64,000 bases of DNA from Pantoea sp. Ep11b (lineage in GTDB: Bacteria > Pseudomonadota > Gammaproteobacteria > Enterobacterales > Enterobacteriaceae). Below are positions 29,486 through 39,453 of this stretch, piece after piece; within the stretch, counting starts at the first letter, position 1; every line of letters begins with the position of its first letter. A program made the position numbers and the translations under genes. A model generated the notes under the pieces. That model saw nothing but the letters and a program-made list of their open reading frames with translations. It was not told where the DNA came from and did not search any database. The stretch lies in assembly GCF_040783975.1 (NCBI RefSeq), contig NZ_CP160631.1, positions 3,038,001-3,102,000 on the forward strand, read 5' to 3'.

Positions 29486-30688
29486 ATGTCGAGTAAGTTA
29501 GTTCTGGTCCTGAACTGTGGCAGCTCTTCCCTCAAGTTTGCCATCCTTAACCCTGCAAGCGGTGAAGAATTCCTGTCGGGCCTGGCAGAATGTTTCCACC
29601 TTCCTGAAGCCCGCATCAAATGGAAGCTGGAAGGCGAAAAACAGGAAGCGCCTCTGGGTGCTGGCGCAGCGCATAGCGAAGCGCTGAACTTTATCGTTAA
29701 AACCATTCTGGCACAAAAACCTGAGCTGTCGGCACAAATTGCTGCAATCGGTCATCGCATCGTTCACGGTGGCGAGAAGCTGACGCAGTCTGTCGTCATT
29801 ACGGAAGAGGTAGTTCAGGGCATTAAAGATGCCGCCTCTTTTGCACCGCTGCATAATCCGGCTCACCTGATCGGGATTGATGAAGCGATGAAAAACTTCC
29901 CTCACCTGTCAGATAAGAATGTGGCGGTATTCGACACGGCTTTCCATCAGACAATGCCGGAAGAGTCCTATCTCTACGCCCTGCCGTACAAACTGTATAA
30001 AGAGCATGGCGTCCGTCGCTATGGCGCGCATGGCACCAGCCACTTCTACGTGACCCACGAAGCCGCCAGAATGCTGAACAAGCCGCTTGAGTCACTGAAC
30101 ATCATTACCTGTCACCTCGGCAACGGCGGTTCCGTTTCCGCGATTCGCAACGGCGAGTGCGTAGACACCTCCATGGGTCTGACCCCGCTGGAAGGTCTGG
30201 TCATGGGCACCCGCAGCGGTGACATCGACCCGGCCATCGTCTTCTTCCTGCACGACACCCTGGGCATGAGCGTCGACGCCATCAATAAACTGCTGACCAA
30301 AGAGTCCGGCCTGCTGGGCCTGACCGAAGTGACCAGCGACTGCCGTTACGTGGAAGATAACTACGCCACTAAAGAAGATGCGAAGCGTGCGATGGATGTC
30401 TTCTGTCATCGTCTGGCGAAATATATCGGCAGCTACACTGCGCTGATGGATGGCCGCCTTGACGCCGTGGTCTTTACCGGCGGCATTGGTGAGAACGCCG
30501 CGATGGTGCGTGAACTTTCACTGAAAAAGCTCGCGCTGCTCGGCTTTGATGTTGACCACGATCGCAACCTGGCAGCCCGTTTCGGCAAGTCAGGCTACAT
30601 CAATAAGGAAGGCACCCGCCCGGCGCTGGTGATCCCGACCAACGAAGAGCTGGTCATCGCCCAGGACGCCGCGCGTCTGACCGCCTGA
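29486..30688 (+). CDS. ackA: Acetate kinase
   Basis: Interconverts acetyl phosphate plus ADP and acetate plus ATP in the acetate overflow pathway. The protein has 400 aa (400 in E. coli). ASKHA-fold motifs are present: LNCGSSSLK (residues 9-17, N10 included), the active-site His/Arg regions [11 protein letters not shown] and [21 protein letters not shown], and [10 protein letters not shown] near the C-terminus. pta follows 70 bp downstream, across a perfect hairpin, and the pair work together via acetyl phosphate. Confidence 0.98.
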   Translation: MSSKLVLVLNCGSSSLKFAILNPASGEEFLSGLAECFHLPEARIKWKLEGEKQEAPLGAGAAHSEALNFIVKTILAQKPELSAQIAAIGHRIVHGGEKLTQSVVITEEVVQGIKDAASFAPLHNPAHLIGIDEAMKNFPHLSDKNVAVFDTAFHQTMPEESYLYALPYKLYKEHGVRRYGAHGTSHFYVTHEAARMLNKPLESLNIITCHLGNGGSVSAIRNGECVDTSMGLTPLEGLVMGTRSGDIDPAIVFFLHDTLGMSVDAINKLLTKESGLLGLTEVTSDCRYVEDNYATKEDAKRAMDVFCHRLAKYIGSYTALMDGRLDAVVFTGGIGENAAMVRELSLKKLALLGFDVDHDRNLAARFGKSGYINKEGTRPALVIPTNEELVIAQDAARLTA

Positions 30689-30696
30689 GTCCTTTT

Positions 30697-30720
30697 CGCC
30701 GTCAGCCCAGGCTGACGGCG
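30697..30720 (+). other. Intercistronic hairpin ackA-pta
   Basis: CGCCGTCAGCC (30697-30707) / GGCTGACGGCG (30710-30720), an 11-bp perfect inverted repeat with only 2 nt between arms, followed by TTGTTTCT. The tail is weak, so partial termination or 3' end protection of ackA mRNA is plausible, giving more AckA than Pta. Confidence 0.6.
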
Positions 30721-30758
30721 TTGTTTCTGACACCCAGCCATGACTGAGAGGTTTAAAC

Positions 30759-32903
30759 GTGTCACGTACAATAATGCTCATTCCGACCGGCACCAGCGTC
30801 GGCCTGACCAGCGTCAGTCTCGGTGTGATCCGCGCGATGGAGCGCAAAGGCGTCCGCCTCAGCGTATTCAAGCCGATTGCCCAGCCACGCAGCGGCGGCG
30901 ACAACCCGGATCAGACCACCACCATCATCCGTAAAAACTCCTCCATTCCTGCCGCCGAACCGCTGCAGATGTCACGCGTGGAATCGCTGCTGGGTTCGAA
31001 CCAGCAGGATGCGCTGATGGAAGAGATCATCTCCCGTTACCATGCCAGCAGCCAGAATGCTGAGGTGGTGCTGGTTGAGGGTCTGGTGCCGACCCGTAAA
31101 CATCAGTTCGCCAACGCGCTGAACTATGAAATCGCCAAAACCCTGAACGCGGAAATCGTCTTCGTGATGGCGCTGGGCAATGACTCTCCGGCACAGCTCA
31201 AAGAGCGCATCGAGCTGACACAGAGCAGCTTCGGCGGCCAGAAGAACAAAAATATCACCGGCGTGATCATCAACAAACTCAACGCGCCGGTTGACGATCA
31301 GGGGCGTACCCGCCCTGACCTGTCAGAGATTTTCGATGACTCGTCCAAAGCCAGCATCGCCAACATCGATCCTAAACAGCTCTTTTCGGACAGCCCGCTG
31401 CCAGTGCTGGGCTGCGTACCGTGGAGCTTTGATCTGATCGCAACCCGTGCGATCGATATGTGCCGCCATCTGGATGCCCGCATCATTAACGAAGGTGAGA
31501 TTCAGACCCGCCGGGTAAAATCGGTTACCTTCTGCGCGCGCAGTATCCCGCACATGCTGGAACATTTCCGTCCGGGCTCACTGCTGGTCACCTCAGCCGA
31601 CCGCCCCGATGTGCTGGTCGCCGCCTGTCTGGCCGCCATGAACGGCATTGAGATCGGTGCCATCCTGCTGACCGGTAACTACGAGATTGACGACCGCATC
31701 GCCCGTCTTTGTGAACGCGCCTTCCAGACCGGCCTGCCGGTGTTTATGGTGAAAACTAATACCTGGCAGACCTCACTGAGCCTGCAGAGCTTCAACCTGG
31801 AAGTGCCGGCTGACGATACGCAGCGCATCGAGAAGGTGCAGGAGTATGTCGCCGGCTACATCAACGCGGAGTGGATTGAGTCCCTGACCGCCACCTCAGA
31901 GCGCAGCCGTCGCCTTTCACCGCCAGCCTTCCGCTATCAGCTGACCGAGCTGGCGCGTAAAGCGGGCAAACGCGTGGTGCTGCCAGAGGGCGATGAGCCG
32001 CGTACGGTGAAAGCCGCCGCCATCTGTGCCGAACGCGGTATCGCGACCTGCGTTCTGCTGGGCAACCCGGATGAGATCCAGCGCGTCGCTGCGGCTCAGG
32101 GTGTTGAACTGGGTAAAGGCGTAGAGATTGTTGATCCTGAACAGGTGCGTGAAAACTACGTGCCGCGCCTGGTCGAACTGCGTAAGAATAAAGGCATGAC
32201 CGAAGTGGTCGCTCAGGAGCAACTGGAAGATAACGTGGTGCTGGGCACCATGATGCTGGAGAGCGGCGAAGTCGATGGTCTGGTGTCCGGTGCAGTACAC
32301 ACCACCGCCAACACCATTCGTCCGCCACTGCAGCTGATCAAAACCGCCCCGAACAGCTCACTGGTCTCCTCCGTGTTCTTTATGCTGCTGCCGGAGCAGG
32401 TGCTGGTCTACGGTGACTGCGCGATTAACCCCGATCCAACGGCTGAGCAGCTGGCAGAGATTGCTATTCAGTCAGCCGATTCTGCCAAAGCCTTTGGCAT
32501 CGATCCGCGCGTGGCGATGATCTCCTACTCTACCGGCACATCAGGTGCAGGCAGCGATGTGGAGAAAGTCCGTGAAGCGACCCGTATCGCTCAGGAGAAA
32601 CGTCCGGATCTGGTGATTGATGGTCCGCTGCAGTATGACGCCGCGATCATGGAAGATGTGGCGAAATCGAAAGCGCCAGACTCGCAGGTTGCCGGTCGCG
32701 CAACGGTGTTCATCTTCCCGGATCTCAACACCGGTAACACCACCTATAAAGCGGTACAGCGTTCAGCTGACCTGATCTCTATCGGGCCGATGCTGCAGGG
32801 TATGCGTAAGCCGGTCAACGACCTGTCGCGCGGCGCACTGGTAGATGACATCGTCTATACCATCGCTCTGACCGCCATTCAGTCCCAGCAGGCGGAAGGC
32901 TAA
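30759..32903 (+). CDS. pta: Phosphate acetyltransferase
   Basis: Converts acetyl-CoA and phosphate to acetyl phosphate and CoA. The protein has 714 aa (714 in E. coli), the long proteobacterial type: an N-terminal P-loop-like BioD/CobB domain ([15 protein letters not shown], residues about 8-22), a central DRTGG regulatory domain and the C-terminal catalytic PTA_PTB domain (about 390-714) with [16 protein letters not shown] and [13 protein letters not shown]. Start codon is GTG, as the encoded N-terminus [11 protein letters not shown] matches the family. It ends at the strong terminator 32919-32951. Confidence 0.98.
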   Translation: MSRTIMLIPTGTSVGLTSVSLGVIRAMERKGVRLSVFKPIAQPRSGGDNPDQTTTIIRKNSSIPAAEPLQMSRVESLLGSNQQDALMEEIISRYHASSQNAEVVLVEGLVPTRKHQFANALNYEIAKTLNAEIVFVMALGNDSPAQLKERIELTQSSFGGQKNKNITGVIINKLNAPVDDQGRTRPDLSEIFDDSSKASIANIDPKQLFSDSPLPVLGCVPWSFDLIATRAIDMCRHLDARIINEGEIQTRRVKSVTFCARSIPHMLEHFRPGSLLVTSADRPDVLVAACLAAMNGIEIGAILLTGNYEIDDRIARLCERAFQTGLPVFMVKTNTWQTSLSLQSFNLEVPADDTQRIEKVQEYVAGYINAEWIESLTATSERSRRLSPPAFRYQLTELARKAGKRVVLPEGDEPRTVKAAAICAERGIATCVLLGNPDEIQRVAAAQGVELGKGVEIVDPEQVRENYVPRLVELRKNKGMTEVVAQEQLEDNVVLGTMMLESGEVDGLVSGAVHTTANTIRPPLQLIKTAPNSSLVSSVFFMLLPEQVLVYGDCAINPDPTAEQLAEIAIQSADSAKAFGIDPRVAMISYSTGTSGAGSDVEKVREATRIAQEKRPDLVIDGPLQYDAAIMEDVAKSKAPDSQVAGRATVFIFPDLNTGNTTYKAVQRSADLISIGPMLQGMRKPVNDLSRGALVDDIVYTIALTAIQSQQAEG

Positions 32904-32918
32904 CCTCTGGTGCTCACG

Positions 32919-32951
32919 AAAAAGGCATGCCGCAGGGCATGCCTTTTTTTT
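32919..32951. terminator. Bidirectional terminator pta / yfcD
   Basis: GGCATGCC (32924-32931), loop GCAG, GGCATGCC (32936-32943), flanked by five A on one side and eight T on the other, so it can stop both pta and the convergent yfcD. Two further perfect hairpins follow: GCCGG-TTAG-CCGGC (32952-32965) and CCCGGTC-ACGC-GACCGGG (32972-32989). Confidence 0.9.
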
Positions 32952-32998
32952 GCCGGTTAGCCGGCAATACGCCCGGTCACGCGACCGGGAGCGTTCAC

Positions 32999-33523
32999 TC
33001 AGGCGCGGTTATCGCCGTTGCGGCTCATCCAGAGTGACAGCGCTTTCAGCGAATCGTCAGTGAACTCGTCACAGCGCGCAGTGATCTCATCGGGCGTCAT
33101 CCAGATAATCTCATCGACTTCCGACTCCTGCATGGCGAAAGGCCCATGCGAGACGCAGCTGAAGAGACCGCCCCAGACGCGGCAGTGCTGATCTTCGAAG
33201 TAGAATTTGCCATGCTCAGCAAACGGCACCGCGGCAATCCCCAGCTCCTCTTCTGCTTCACGGCGCGCAGATTCAAGCATATCTTCACCGCTCTGCACTA
33301 CGCCGCCTGCGGTCGCATCCAGCTTGCCCGGCATAAAATCTTTTATCTCAGTGCGGCGCTGCACCAGAATCCTGCCCATGCCGTCATGAACCACGATATA
33401 GGTGGCACGATGACGCAGACACTGAGCACGCATCTGCGCGCGTGTCGCCTGAGCAACGACTTCATTCTCTTCGTTAACGATATCGACCCACTCGATGCCG
33501 TCACCCGCGGTTTGATCCACCAT
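32999..33523 (-). CDS. yfcD: Nudix hydrolase YfcD
   Basis: Nudix-superfamily hydrolase of 174 aa (180 in E. coli), substrate unproven. The Nudix box GX5EX7REUXEEXGU is exact at residues 74-96 (G74, E80, R88, E89, E92, E93, G95). The N-terminus [21 protein letters not shown] resembles the IPP-isomerase-like Nudix subgroup. I start at 33523 ([14 protein letters not shown]) with AAGGG upstream; a longer reading from 33571 is not supported. E. coli genes between pta and yfcD (yfcC) are absent here. Confidence 0.93.
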   Translation of the reverse strand: MVDQTAGDGIEWVDIVNEENEVVAQATRAQMRAQCLRHRATYIVVHDGMGRILVQRRTEIKDFMPGKLDATAGGVVQSGEDMLESARREAEEELGIAAVPFAEHGKFYFEDQHCRVWGGLFSCVSHGPFAMQESEVDEIIWMTPDEITARCDEFTDDSLKALSLWMSRNGDNRA

Positions 33524-33631
33524 CAGTAACCCTTTCCAGTTTGGCGTACACCTGGGTACGCAGTTTGCCACGTCGTTATTTTTATGTGGCGTAAGGTAAT
33601 CACTTCCGCCAGCCTGAGCAAGCCCTGGCGC

Positions 33632-34276
<645 letters not shown>

Positions 34277-34455
34277 TTACCTCAATTGGCTGTCAGGGTT
34301 GCATCATGTTTACCGATTTTTTTTTGGGAAGGCAACGGCGGGCTCATCCGATCTCTGCTGCCGGAAGAAGAAAGCGCGACGCGACGCACGATAGAGTGGC
34401 ACGACTCTTCTATGCTGAAAGGTGCAAATAACAAAAACATCAAGGGAGCCGCAAC

Positions 34456-35355
34456 ATGCACATTCTCATTACCGGTGGCACGGGACTGATTGGCCGTCAC
34501 CTGATTCCGCGCCTGCAGCAGCTGGGGCATCAGATCAGCGTGGTGACGCGGGATGTGGTCAGCGCGCGTGAGAAACTGGGCGATCAGGTCGCGCTCTGGT
34601 CCGGTCTGGCACAGCAGCCGGACCTGAATAATATCGATGCGGTAATTAATCTGGCGGGCGAACCGATCGCCGATAAACGCTGGACGGAGCCTCACAAGCA
34701 GCAACTGTGCGAGAGTCGCTGGCAGATCACCGAGCAGATCGCCTCCCTGATCAACGCCAGCAGTACGCCGCCCGCCGTACTGATCTCAGGATCGGCGACC
34801 GGCTATTACGGCAATACCGGCGATCTGGTGCTGACGGAAGAGGATCAGGGTCACGATGAGTTTACCCATCAGCTTTGCGCCCGCTGGGAGCAGCTTGCGC
34901 TGGCGGCGGAGAGCGAACGAACCCGCGTCTGCCTGCTGCGCACCGGCGTCGTGCTGGCCCCCGAAGGTGGCGCGCTCAGCAGGATGAAACTGCCCTTTAA
35001 GCTCGGGATCGGCGGCCCGCTCGGCAGCGGCAAGCAGTATATGCCGTGGATCCATCTGGATGATATGGTCAACGCCATCCTCTGGCTGCTGGATCATGAC
35101 GATCTGCGCGGCCCGTTCAACATGGTCGCGCCCTACGCGGTGCGCAATGAGCAGTTCGCCGCCACGCTGGGCCGGGTGATGCATCGTCCGGCCTTTATGC
35201 GTACGCCGGCCAGCGCCATTAAGCTGATGATGGGAGAGTCGTCGGTTCTGGTGCTGGGCGGACAGCATGTGCTGCCAAAGCGGCTGGAAGCCTCTGGTTT
35301 TGGCTTCCGCTGGTACGATCTGCAGGAGGCGCTGCAGGATGTGGTGAAGGCTTAA
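34456..35355 (+). CDS. yfcH: SDR-type NAD(P)-binding epimerase-family protein YfcH
   Basis: 299-aa member of the TIGR01777 / SDR39U1 family (297 in E. coli). The Rossmann motif [16 protein letters not shown] occupies residues about 5-20, followed by [14 protein letters not shown] and SGSATGYYG; the C-terminal DUF1731 tail is present ([28 protein letters not shown]). Function unproven. AGGGAG precedes the ATG. It converges on hisP across the 27-bp hairpin at 35360-35386. Confidence 0.93.
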   Translation: MHILITGGTGLIGRHLIPRLQQLGHQISVVTRDVVSAREKLGDQVALWSGLAQQPDLNNIDAVINLAGEPIADKRWTEPHKQQLCESRWQITEQIASLINASSTPPAVLISGSATGYYGNTGDLVLTEEDQGHDEFTHQLCARWEQLALAAESERTRVCLLRTGVVLAPEGGALSRMKLPFKLGIGGPLGSGKQYMPWIHLDDMVNAILWLLDHDDLRGPFNMVAPYAVRNEQFAATLGRVMHRPAFMRTPASAIKLMMGESSVLVLGGQHVLPKRLEASGFGFRWYDLQEALQDVVKA

Positions 35356-35359
35356 GCTT

Positions 35360-35386
35360 CTGCCCGCGCCGATCCGACGCGGGCAG
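35360..35386. repeat. REP-like hairpin between yfcH and hisP
   Basis: CTGCCCGCG (35360-35368) / CGCGGGCAG (35378-35386), perfect 9-bp stem with 9-nt loop, no U-tract. Its sequence closely resembles the hairpin at 37606-37630 (shared CTGCCCG ... TCCGACG and GGGCAG), so the two probably belong to one repeat class flanking hisPMQ. Confidence 0.55.
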
Positions 35387-35390
35387 TGGC

Positions 35391-36164
35391 TTACTTCAGC
35401 GACCCTTTCAGGAACTGCTGTAAACGCGGGCTTTGCGGATTGCCGAACAGCTCGGCAGGCGGCCCCTGCTCTTCGATTTTGCCCTGATGCAGGAAAATCA
35501 CATGGCTGGAGACGTGACGGGCGAACTCCATCTCGTGGGTAACAACCACCATGGTTTTGCCCTCTTCCGCCAGCTTCTGCATGATACGCAGCACCTCACC
35601 GACGAGCTCCGGGTCCAGCGCAGAGGTCGGTTCGTCGAACAGGAGCACCTCCGGCTCCATCGCCAGCGCGCGCGCAATCGACACGCGCTGCTGCTGGCCC
35701 CCTGAGAGGTGCACCGGATACTTCGCCTGGGCGCGCGCATCGATGCCCACTTTATCCAGATAGCGTATGGCGCGTTCACGCGCGTCCGCTTTACTCAGCC
35801 CCAGCACCTGAATCGGTGCTTCCATCACATTCTCCAGCACCGTCATGTGGCTCCAGAGATTAAAGTGCTGGAACACCATGGTCAGGCTGGTGCGTAACGC
35901 CCGCAGCTGCTCCTTGTCCGCCACTTTGAGCTGGCCATCTTTGTCGCGTACCAGCGTGATCTGCTGATTATTGACCACGATGGCGCCTTCACTCGGTTTT
36001 TCGAGGAAGTTGATGCAGCGTAAAAAGGTACTTTTCCCTGAACCGGACGAGCCAATGATACTGATCACATCGCCCGCCTGAGCCGTCAACGAGACCCCTT
36101 TCAGCACTTCATGTTCACCGTAACGCTTATGCAATTCGGTGACGCTTAATTTGTTGTCAGCCAT
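35391..36164 (-). CDS. hisP: Histidine/basic amino acid ABC transporter ATP-binding protein
   Basis: ATPase of the histidine permease HisQMP2. The protein has 257 aa, equal to E. coli. Walker A is GSSGSGKST (about residues 39-47), the ABC signature LSGGQQQR near 154, Walker [15 protein letters not shown] near 174, and the switch His in VVTHEME near 211. I start at ATG 36164 (MADNKLSV) because the longer frame begins at a TTG within the hisM stop region. It is the last gene of hisJQMP. Confidence 0.97.
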   Translation of the reverse strand: MADNKLSVTELHKRYGEHEVLKGVSLTAQAGDVISIIGSSGSGKSTFLRCINFLEKPSEGAIVVNNQQITLVRDKDGQLKVADKEQLRALRTSLTMVFQHFNLWSHMTVLENVMEAPIQVLGLSKADARERAIRYLDKVGIDARAQAKYPVHLSGGQQQRVSIARALAMEPEVLLFDEPTSALDPELVGEVLRIMQKLAEEGKTMVVVTHEMEFARHVSSHVIFLHQGKIEEQGPPAELFGNPQSPRLQQFLKGSLK

Positions 36165-36172
36165 AGTTCTAC

Positions 36173-36889
36173 TCAATGCGATGAAGAGGGTTTCACGTGA
36201 GCCAGCCAGCGGCGTTCCGCCAGGCGGAACAGGCTGATCAACACGTAAGAGATAATCAGATAGAGCACAGCCGCCAGACCAAAAGCAGTAAACGGCTGAT
36301 AGGTTGCGGAGTTAATATCCCGCGCGATTTTCAGCAGATCCGGCACCGTGGCGGTAAAGGCCAGCGCCGTAGAGTGCAGCATCAGGATCACTTCGTTGCT
36401 GTAAACCGGCAGCGCCGTCCGCAGCGCCGAGGGCAGGATGATGCAGCGATAGAGTTTAAAGGTGGAGAAGCCGTAGGCCCGCGCCGCTTCGATCTCGCCG
36501 TGCGGCACCGAGCGAATCGCTCCCGCGAAGATTTCCGTGGTATAGGCGCAGGTATTGAGCGTAAACGCGAGCAGCGTACAGTTCAGTCCGCTGCGGAAAA
36601 AGGCGTTCAGCAGTTCCGAGCCCTTCACAACTTCCAGCGTATACATGCCGGAGTAGAACACCAGCAGCTGGACATAGAGCGGCGTACCGCGAAACACATA
36701 GGTGAAAAGCCAGACCGGAAAACTGATAAAGCGGTTAGGCGAAACCCGCGCGATCGCCAGCAGAATCGCCAGACATCCGCCCAGCGTCACCGACAGGATC
36801 AGCAGCCACAGGGTGATGGCGACGCCGGTAAAACGGTAGCCGTCGGTCCAGAGCAGCGATTTCCAGTATTCCTGAATAATATCAATCAT
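36173..36889 (-). CDS. hisM: Histidine ABC transporter permease HisM
   Basis: Inner-membrane permease of 238 aa (238 in E. coli), about five helices, which pairs with HisQ around a HisP dimer. The cytoplasmic EAA loop is visible as [26 protein letters not shown] (about residues 151-176). It overlaps the 3' end of hisQ by 8 bp, indicating coupled translation. Confidence 0.97.
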   Translation of the reverse strand: MIDIIQEYWKSLLWTDGYRFTGVAITLWLLILSVTLGGCLAILLAIARVSPNRFISFPVWLFTYVFRGTPLYVQLLVFYSGMYTLEVVKGSELLNAFFRSGLNCTLLAFTLNTCAYTTEIFAGAIRSVPHGEIEAARAYGFSTFKLYRCIILPSALRTALPVYSNEVILMLHSTALAFTATVPDLLKIARDINSATYQPFTAFGLAAVLYLIISYVLISLFRLAERRWLAHVKPSSSH

Positions 36890-37571
36890 AACTCGCCCTC
36901 TTCACGCCGACGGTATAGCGCCGGTTCAGCCACCACAGCACCCCGTTGGAGAGGGTGGTAAACACCAGATAGATCACACCGGCGACAATGGCGAAGTAGA
37001 ACGGCTGCCAGGTGCTTTTGCCTGCCAGCTGGGTCGCCTTCACCACATCCTCCAGCCCCAGCAGCGAAACCAGTGCGGTGGCTTTCAGAATGACCTGCCA
37101 GTTATTGCCGATCCCCGGCAGCGCATAGCGCATCATGGCGGGGAACAGAATACGACGAAACACCTGCGCGCTGGTAAAGCCAAACGCGGTGGCCGCTTCG
37201 ATCTGCCCTTTTGGCACCGCCATAAAGGCGCCACGGAAGGTTTCAGTAAAATAGGCACCATAGATAAAGCCGAGCGTGATGATACCGGCCACCATCGGGT
37301 CAATATCAAACTGCGCCATGCCCAGCGCATCGGTAACCTGGTTGAGGACAATCTGCAGACCATAGAAGATCAGCAGCATCAGTACGAGGTCAGGTACGCC
37401 GCGAATCAGCGTGGTGTAGCCTTCAAAGACGAACGCCAGTGGCCGGTTGCGCGACAGTTTTGCGCCAGCGCCTATCAGGCCCAGCAGCACTGCCAGCAGC
37501 ACAGAGGTCAGCGCCAGCTCCAGCGTCACCAGGGTGCCCCGAAGAATTACATCAGAATAGCCATACAGCAT
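36882..37571 (-). CDS. hisQ: Histidine ABC transporter permease HisQ
   Basis: Partner permease of 229 aa (228 in E. coli) with the EAA loop KGQIEAATAFGFTSAQVFRRILFPAMMR (about residues 140-167) and five predicted helices. It starts 158 bp after hisJ; this gap holds two REP-like hairpins, the same place where the well-studied Salmonella REP sequence lies. HisM overlaps its 3' end. Confidence 0.97.
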   Translation of the reverse strand: MLYGYSDVILRGTLVTLELALTSVLLAVLLGLIGAGAKLSRNRPLAFVFEGYTTLIRGVPDLVLMLLIFYGLQIVLNQVTDALGMAQFDIDPMVAGIITLGFIYGAYFTETFRGAFMAVPKGQIEAATAFGFTSAQVFRRILFPAMMRYALPGIGNNWQVILKATALVSLLGLEDVVKATQLAGKSTWQPFYFAIVAGVIYLVFTTLSNGVLWWLNRRYTVGVKRASYD

Positions 37572-37605
37572 CGAGAGGGTCCTGTCGTGGGGTGAAAACG
37601 AAACG

Positions 37606-37693
37606 CTGCCCGCCAGCGTCCGACGGGCAGTTTAGCTCTATCTCGTGGTTGCAGACACCCTCTGCCCTGAGCGAAGCGGCTCAGGCGGGCAGA
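37606..37693 (-). repeat. REP-like hairpin pair between hisJ and hisQ
   Basis: Hairpin A: CTGCCCG (37606-37612) / CGGGCAG (37624-37630), 11-nt loop. Hairpin B: inner stem CCTGAGC (37666-37672) / GCTCAGG (37679-37685), loop of 6, with outer stem TCTGC (37661-37665) / GCAGA (37689-37693) and a small bulge. In Salmonella and E. coli the hisJ-hisQ gap carries a REP that stabilises hisJ mRNA so the binding protein exceeds the permease; the placement here implies the same role with different sequence. Confidence 0.7.
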
Positions 37694-37729
37694 ACGGCGT
37701 ACTGCAGAGCGGATAAAGCGACAGGATGG

Positions 37730-38512
37730 TTAGTCGCCGTACACATTAAAGTCGAAGTATTTCTTCGCAATCTTGTCGTAGGTGCCATCTTTACGCATTT
37801 CAGTAAACGCTTTGTCGATGGCCGCTTTCAGCTCGCTGTCATCTTTACGCAGACCCATGCCGGTGCCGACGCCAAAAATCTTGTCATCTTTCACGGCAGG
37901 ACCGGCGAACGCGTAGTTCTTACCGACCGGCTGCTTCAGGAAACCTTCACTGGCCTGCACTTCATCCTGGAAGGCCGCATCGATACGTCCGGCATTCAGA
38001 TCCTGATAAACCAGATCCTGGTTGGCGTAAGGCGTGATGGTCACCCCTTTTGGCCGCCAGTTCTCATTGGCATAGGTTTCCTGCGTGGTGCCCTGCAGCA
38101 GACCGATATTTTTCCCTTTCAGCGACTCGATGGTCGGTTCGATTTTAGAGCCTTTCGGTGCCACTAAACGCGCATTTGCCGCGTAGAGTTTTTCTGAGAA
38201 GGCGATCTCTTCCTGACGTTTGGCGGTGATCGAGAGTGAGGAGATGATGGCGTCGATTTTCTTCGCTTTCAGCGACGGGATTAGCGCATCAAAGTCACTT
38301 TCCACGTAGGTACACTGGGTATGAATGCGTTTACAGATTTCGTTAGCGAGGTCGATGTCGAAGCCCACTAACTTGCCTTGCGCGTTTTTCGACTCAAACG
38401 GTGGGTAAGTTGGGTCTGTGCCGATACGGATGGAACCCGGTACCGCCGCAAAAACGCTGGCAGCACTGGATAAGCCCAGCATCAGGGAAAGAGCCAGAAC
38501 ACGCTTTTTCAT
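37730..38512 (-). CDS. hisJ: Periplasmic histidine-binding protein
   Basis: Substrate-binding protein of the histidine permease, 260 aa (260 in E. coli). Signal peptide of about 22-23 residues with cleavage after SVFAA or nearby; mature protein contains [33 protein letters not shown], the conserved SBP_bac_3 N-terminal signature. In E. coli argT (lysine/arginine/ornithine-binding protein) precedes hisJ; here it is absent and ubiX comes next, so HisJ may be the only binding protein encoded beside this permease. A sigma-54 type promoter (38576-38591) lies upstream. Confidence 0.97.
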   Translation of the reverse strand: MKKRVLALSLMLGLSSAASVFAAVPGSIRIGTDPTYPPFESKNAQGKLVGFDIDLANEICKRIHTQCTYVESDFDALIPSLKAKKIDAIISSLSITAKRQEEIAFSEKLYAANARLVAPKGSKIEPTIESLKGKNIGLLQGTTQETYANENWRPKGVTITPYANQDLVYQDLNAGRIDAAFQDEVQASEGFLKQPVGKNYAFAGPAVKDDKIFGVGTGMGLRKDDSELKAAIDKAFTEMRKDGTYDKIAKKYFDFNVYGD

Positions 38513-38575
38513 AGATTACCCTCAAGTAAAGTGCTTTTTGTTATGTGGTTCATGATGTGCTTGCGCAAATTAATC

Positions 38576-38591
38576 TGCATGTTTCATGCCA
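38576..38591 (-). promoter_or_regulatory. Candidate sigma-54 promoter of hisJQMP
   Basis: On the minus strand the sequence reads TGGCATGAAACATGCA: GG and GC dinucleotides in the exact -24/-12 spacing of the sigma-54 consensus TGGCAC-N5-TTGCA, 14 of its conserved features kept. The expected start site is near 38565, leaving a 5' leader of about 53 nt. Nitrogen control through sigma-54 and NtrC is known for argT-hisJQMP in Salmonella. Confidence 0.7.
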
Positions 38592-38744
38592 GTTCTGCAA
38601 GTAATCCACGCAGTTAGCGTGATGTCAGACAGGTGAAAACGCTGTGTTTGTGAGGGGAATATAGCAGCGAAGTAAAAGAGAAAAAGCGACGTTGTTAACT
38701 TTTGGTGCATCAAATGCACGAAGAGTGATCCGTGGCGCGCTTAT

Positions 38745-38761
38745 GCACTAAATAAGTGCGC
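38745..38761 (-). promoter_or_regulatory. Candidate NtrC enhancer site upstream of hisJ
   Basis: The plus strand reads GCAC-TAAATAA-GTGC, an exact match to the GCAC-N7-GTGC core of NtrC sites, about 185 bp upstream of the predicted hisJ start site. It is nested in a larger inverted repeat, TGGCGCGCTTAT (38733-38744) / ATAAGTGCGCCA (38752-38763), with one mismatch. That repeat lies just after the ubiX stop and could also be a ubiX 3' structure. Confidence 0.5.
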
Positions 38762-38771
38762 CAGCGGAACT

Positions 38772-39341
38772 TTATGCACCCTGCCAGCGCGTGAAAAGAT
38801 CTTCCGGCAGTTCAATATCAAACTGGTCGATGACCCGGTTTACGGTCTGATCGATCAGCTGGTCGATGGTTTCAGGACGGTGATAAAACGCCGGCACGGG
38901 CGGCATGATAATCGCCCCCAGCTCTGCCGCGGTCGTCATCATCCGCAGGTGTCCCACGTGCAGCGGAGTTTCCCGCACGCACAGCACCAGCTTGCGCTGC
39001 TCTTTCAGTACCACATCAGCGGCGCGGGTCAGCAGCGAATCGCTGTAGCTATGTACGATGCCCGACAGCGTTTTCATCGAGCAGGGTAAGATCGCCATGC
39101 CCAGGGTTTTAAACGAGCCGGACGAGATGTTTGCTGCAATATCGCGCACGTCATGCACCACATCGGCCAGCGCCTGCACATCGCGCAGCGAATAGTCGCT
39201 CTCCAGCCCCAGGGTCTGACGCGCCGCGTTGCTCATGACCAGATGCGTTTCCACCCCTTCCACCTGCTGCAGCACCTGCAGCATGCGCACGCCGTAGATC
39301 ACCCCGCTTGCGCCAGAGATGCCAATGATGAGTCGTTTCAT
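38772..39341 (-). CDS. ubiX: Flavin prenyltransferase UbiX
   Basis: Makes prenylated FMN, the cofactor of the decarboxylase UbiD in ubiquinone synthesis. The protein has 189 aa (189 in E. coli). The FMN-binding N-terminus IIGISGASGVIYGVRML (residues about 4-20) and the SSGSFKTLGMAILPCSMKTLSGI and CVRETPLHVGHLRMM segments are conserved. It lies between purF and hisJ; a terminator at 39403-39426 separates it from purF, so it probably has its own promoter. Confidence 0.96.
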   Translation of the reverse strand: MKRLIIGISGASGVIYGVRMLQVLQQVEGVETHLVMSNAARQTLGLESDYSLRDVQALADVVHDVRDIAANISSGSFKTLGMAILPCSMKTLSGIVHSYSDSLLTRAADVVLKEQRKLVLCVRETPLHVGHLRMMTTAAELGAIIMPPVPAFYHRPETIDQLIDQTVNRVIDQFDIELPEDLFTRWQGA

Positions 39342-39394
39342 AGTCCAACCTTATGTCTGCCAGTGCGCCATCATACGCGGCCAGCGGGATTCTG

Positions 39395-39426
39395 AAAACA
39401 AACAGGGCGGGATTGCTCCCGCCCTG
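39395..39426 (-). terminator. Terminator of cvpA-purF
   Basis: CAGGGCGGGA (39403-39412) / TCCCGCCCTG (39417-39426), perfect 10-bp stem with a 4-nt loop, followed on the minus strand by TTTGTTTT. It is 27 bp after the purF stop. Confidence 0.88.
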
Positions 39427-39453
39427 CTCTATGCGACCCGGCTTAACACCGCA

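Noticed and set aside
38776..38790. Second NtrC-like site GCAC-N7-GCGC
   Set aside because: One mismatch in the core and located inside the ubiX coding sequence; too weak to list as a site.
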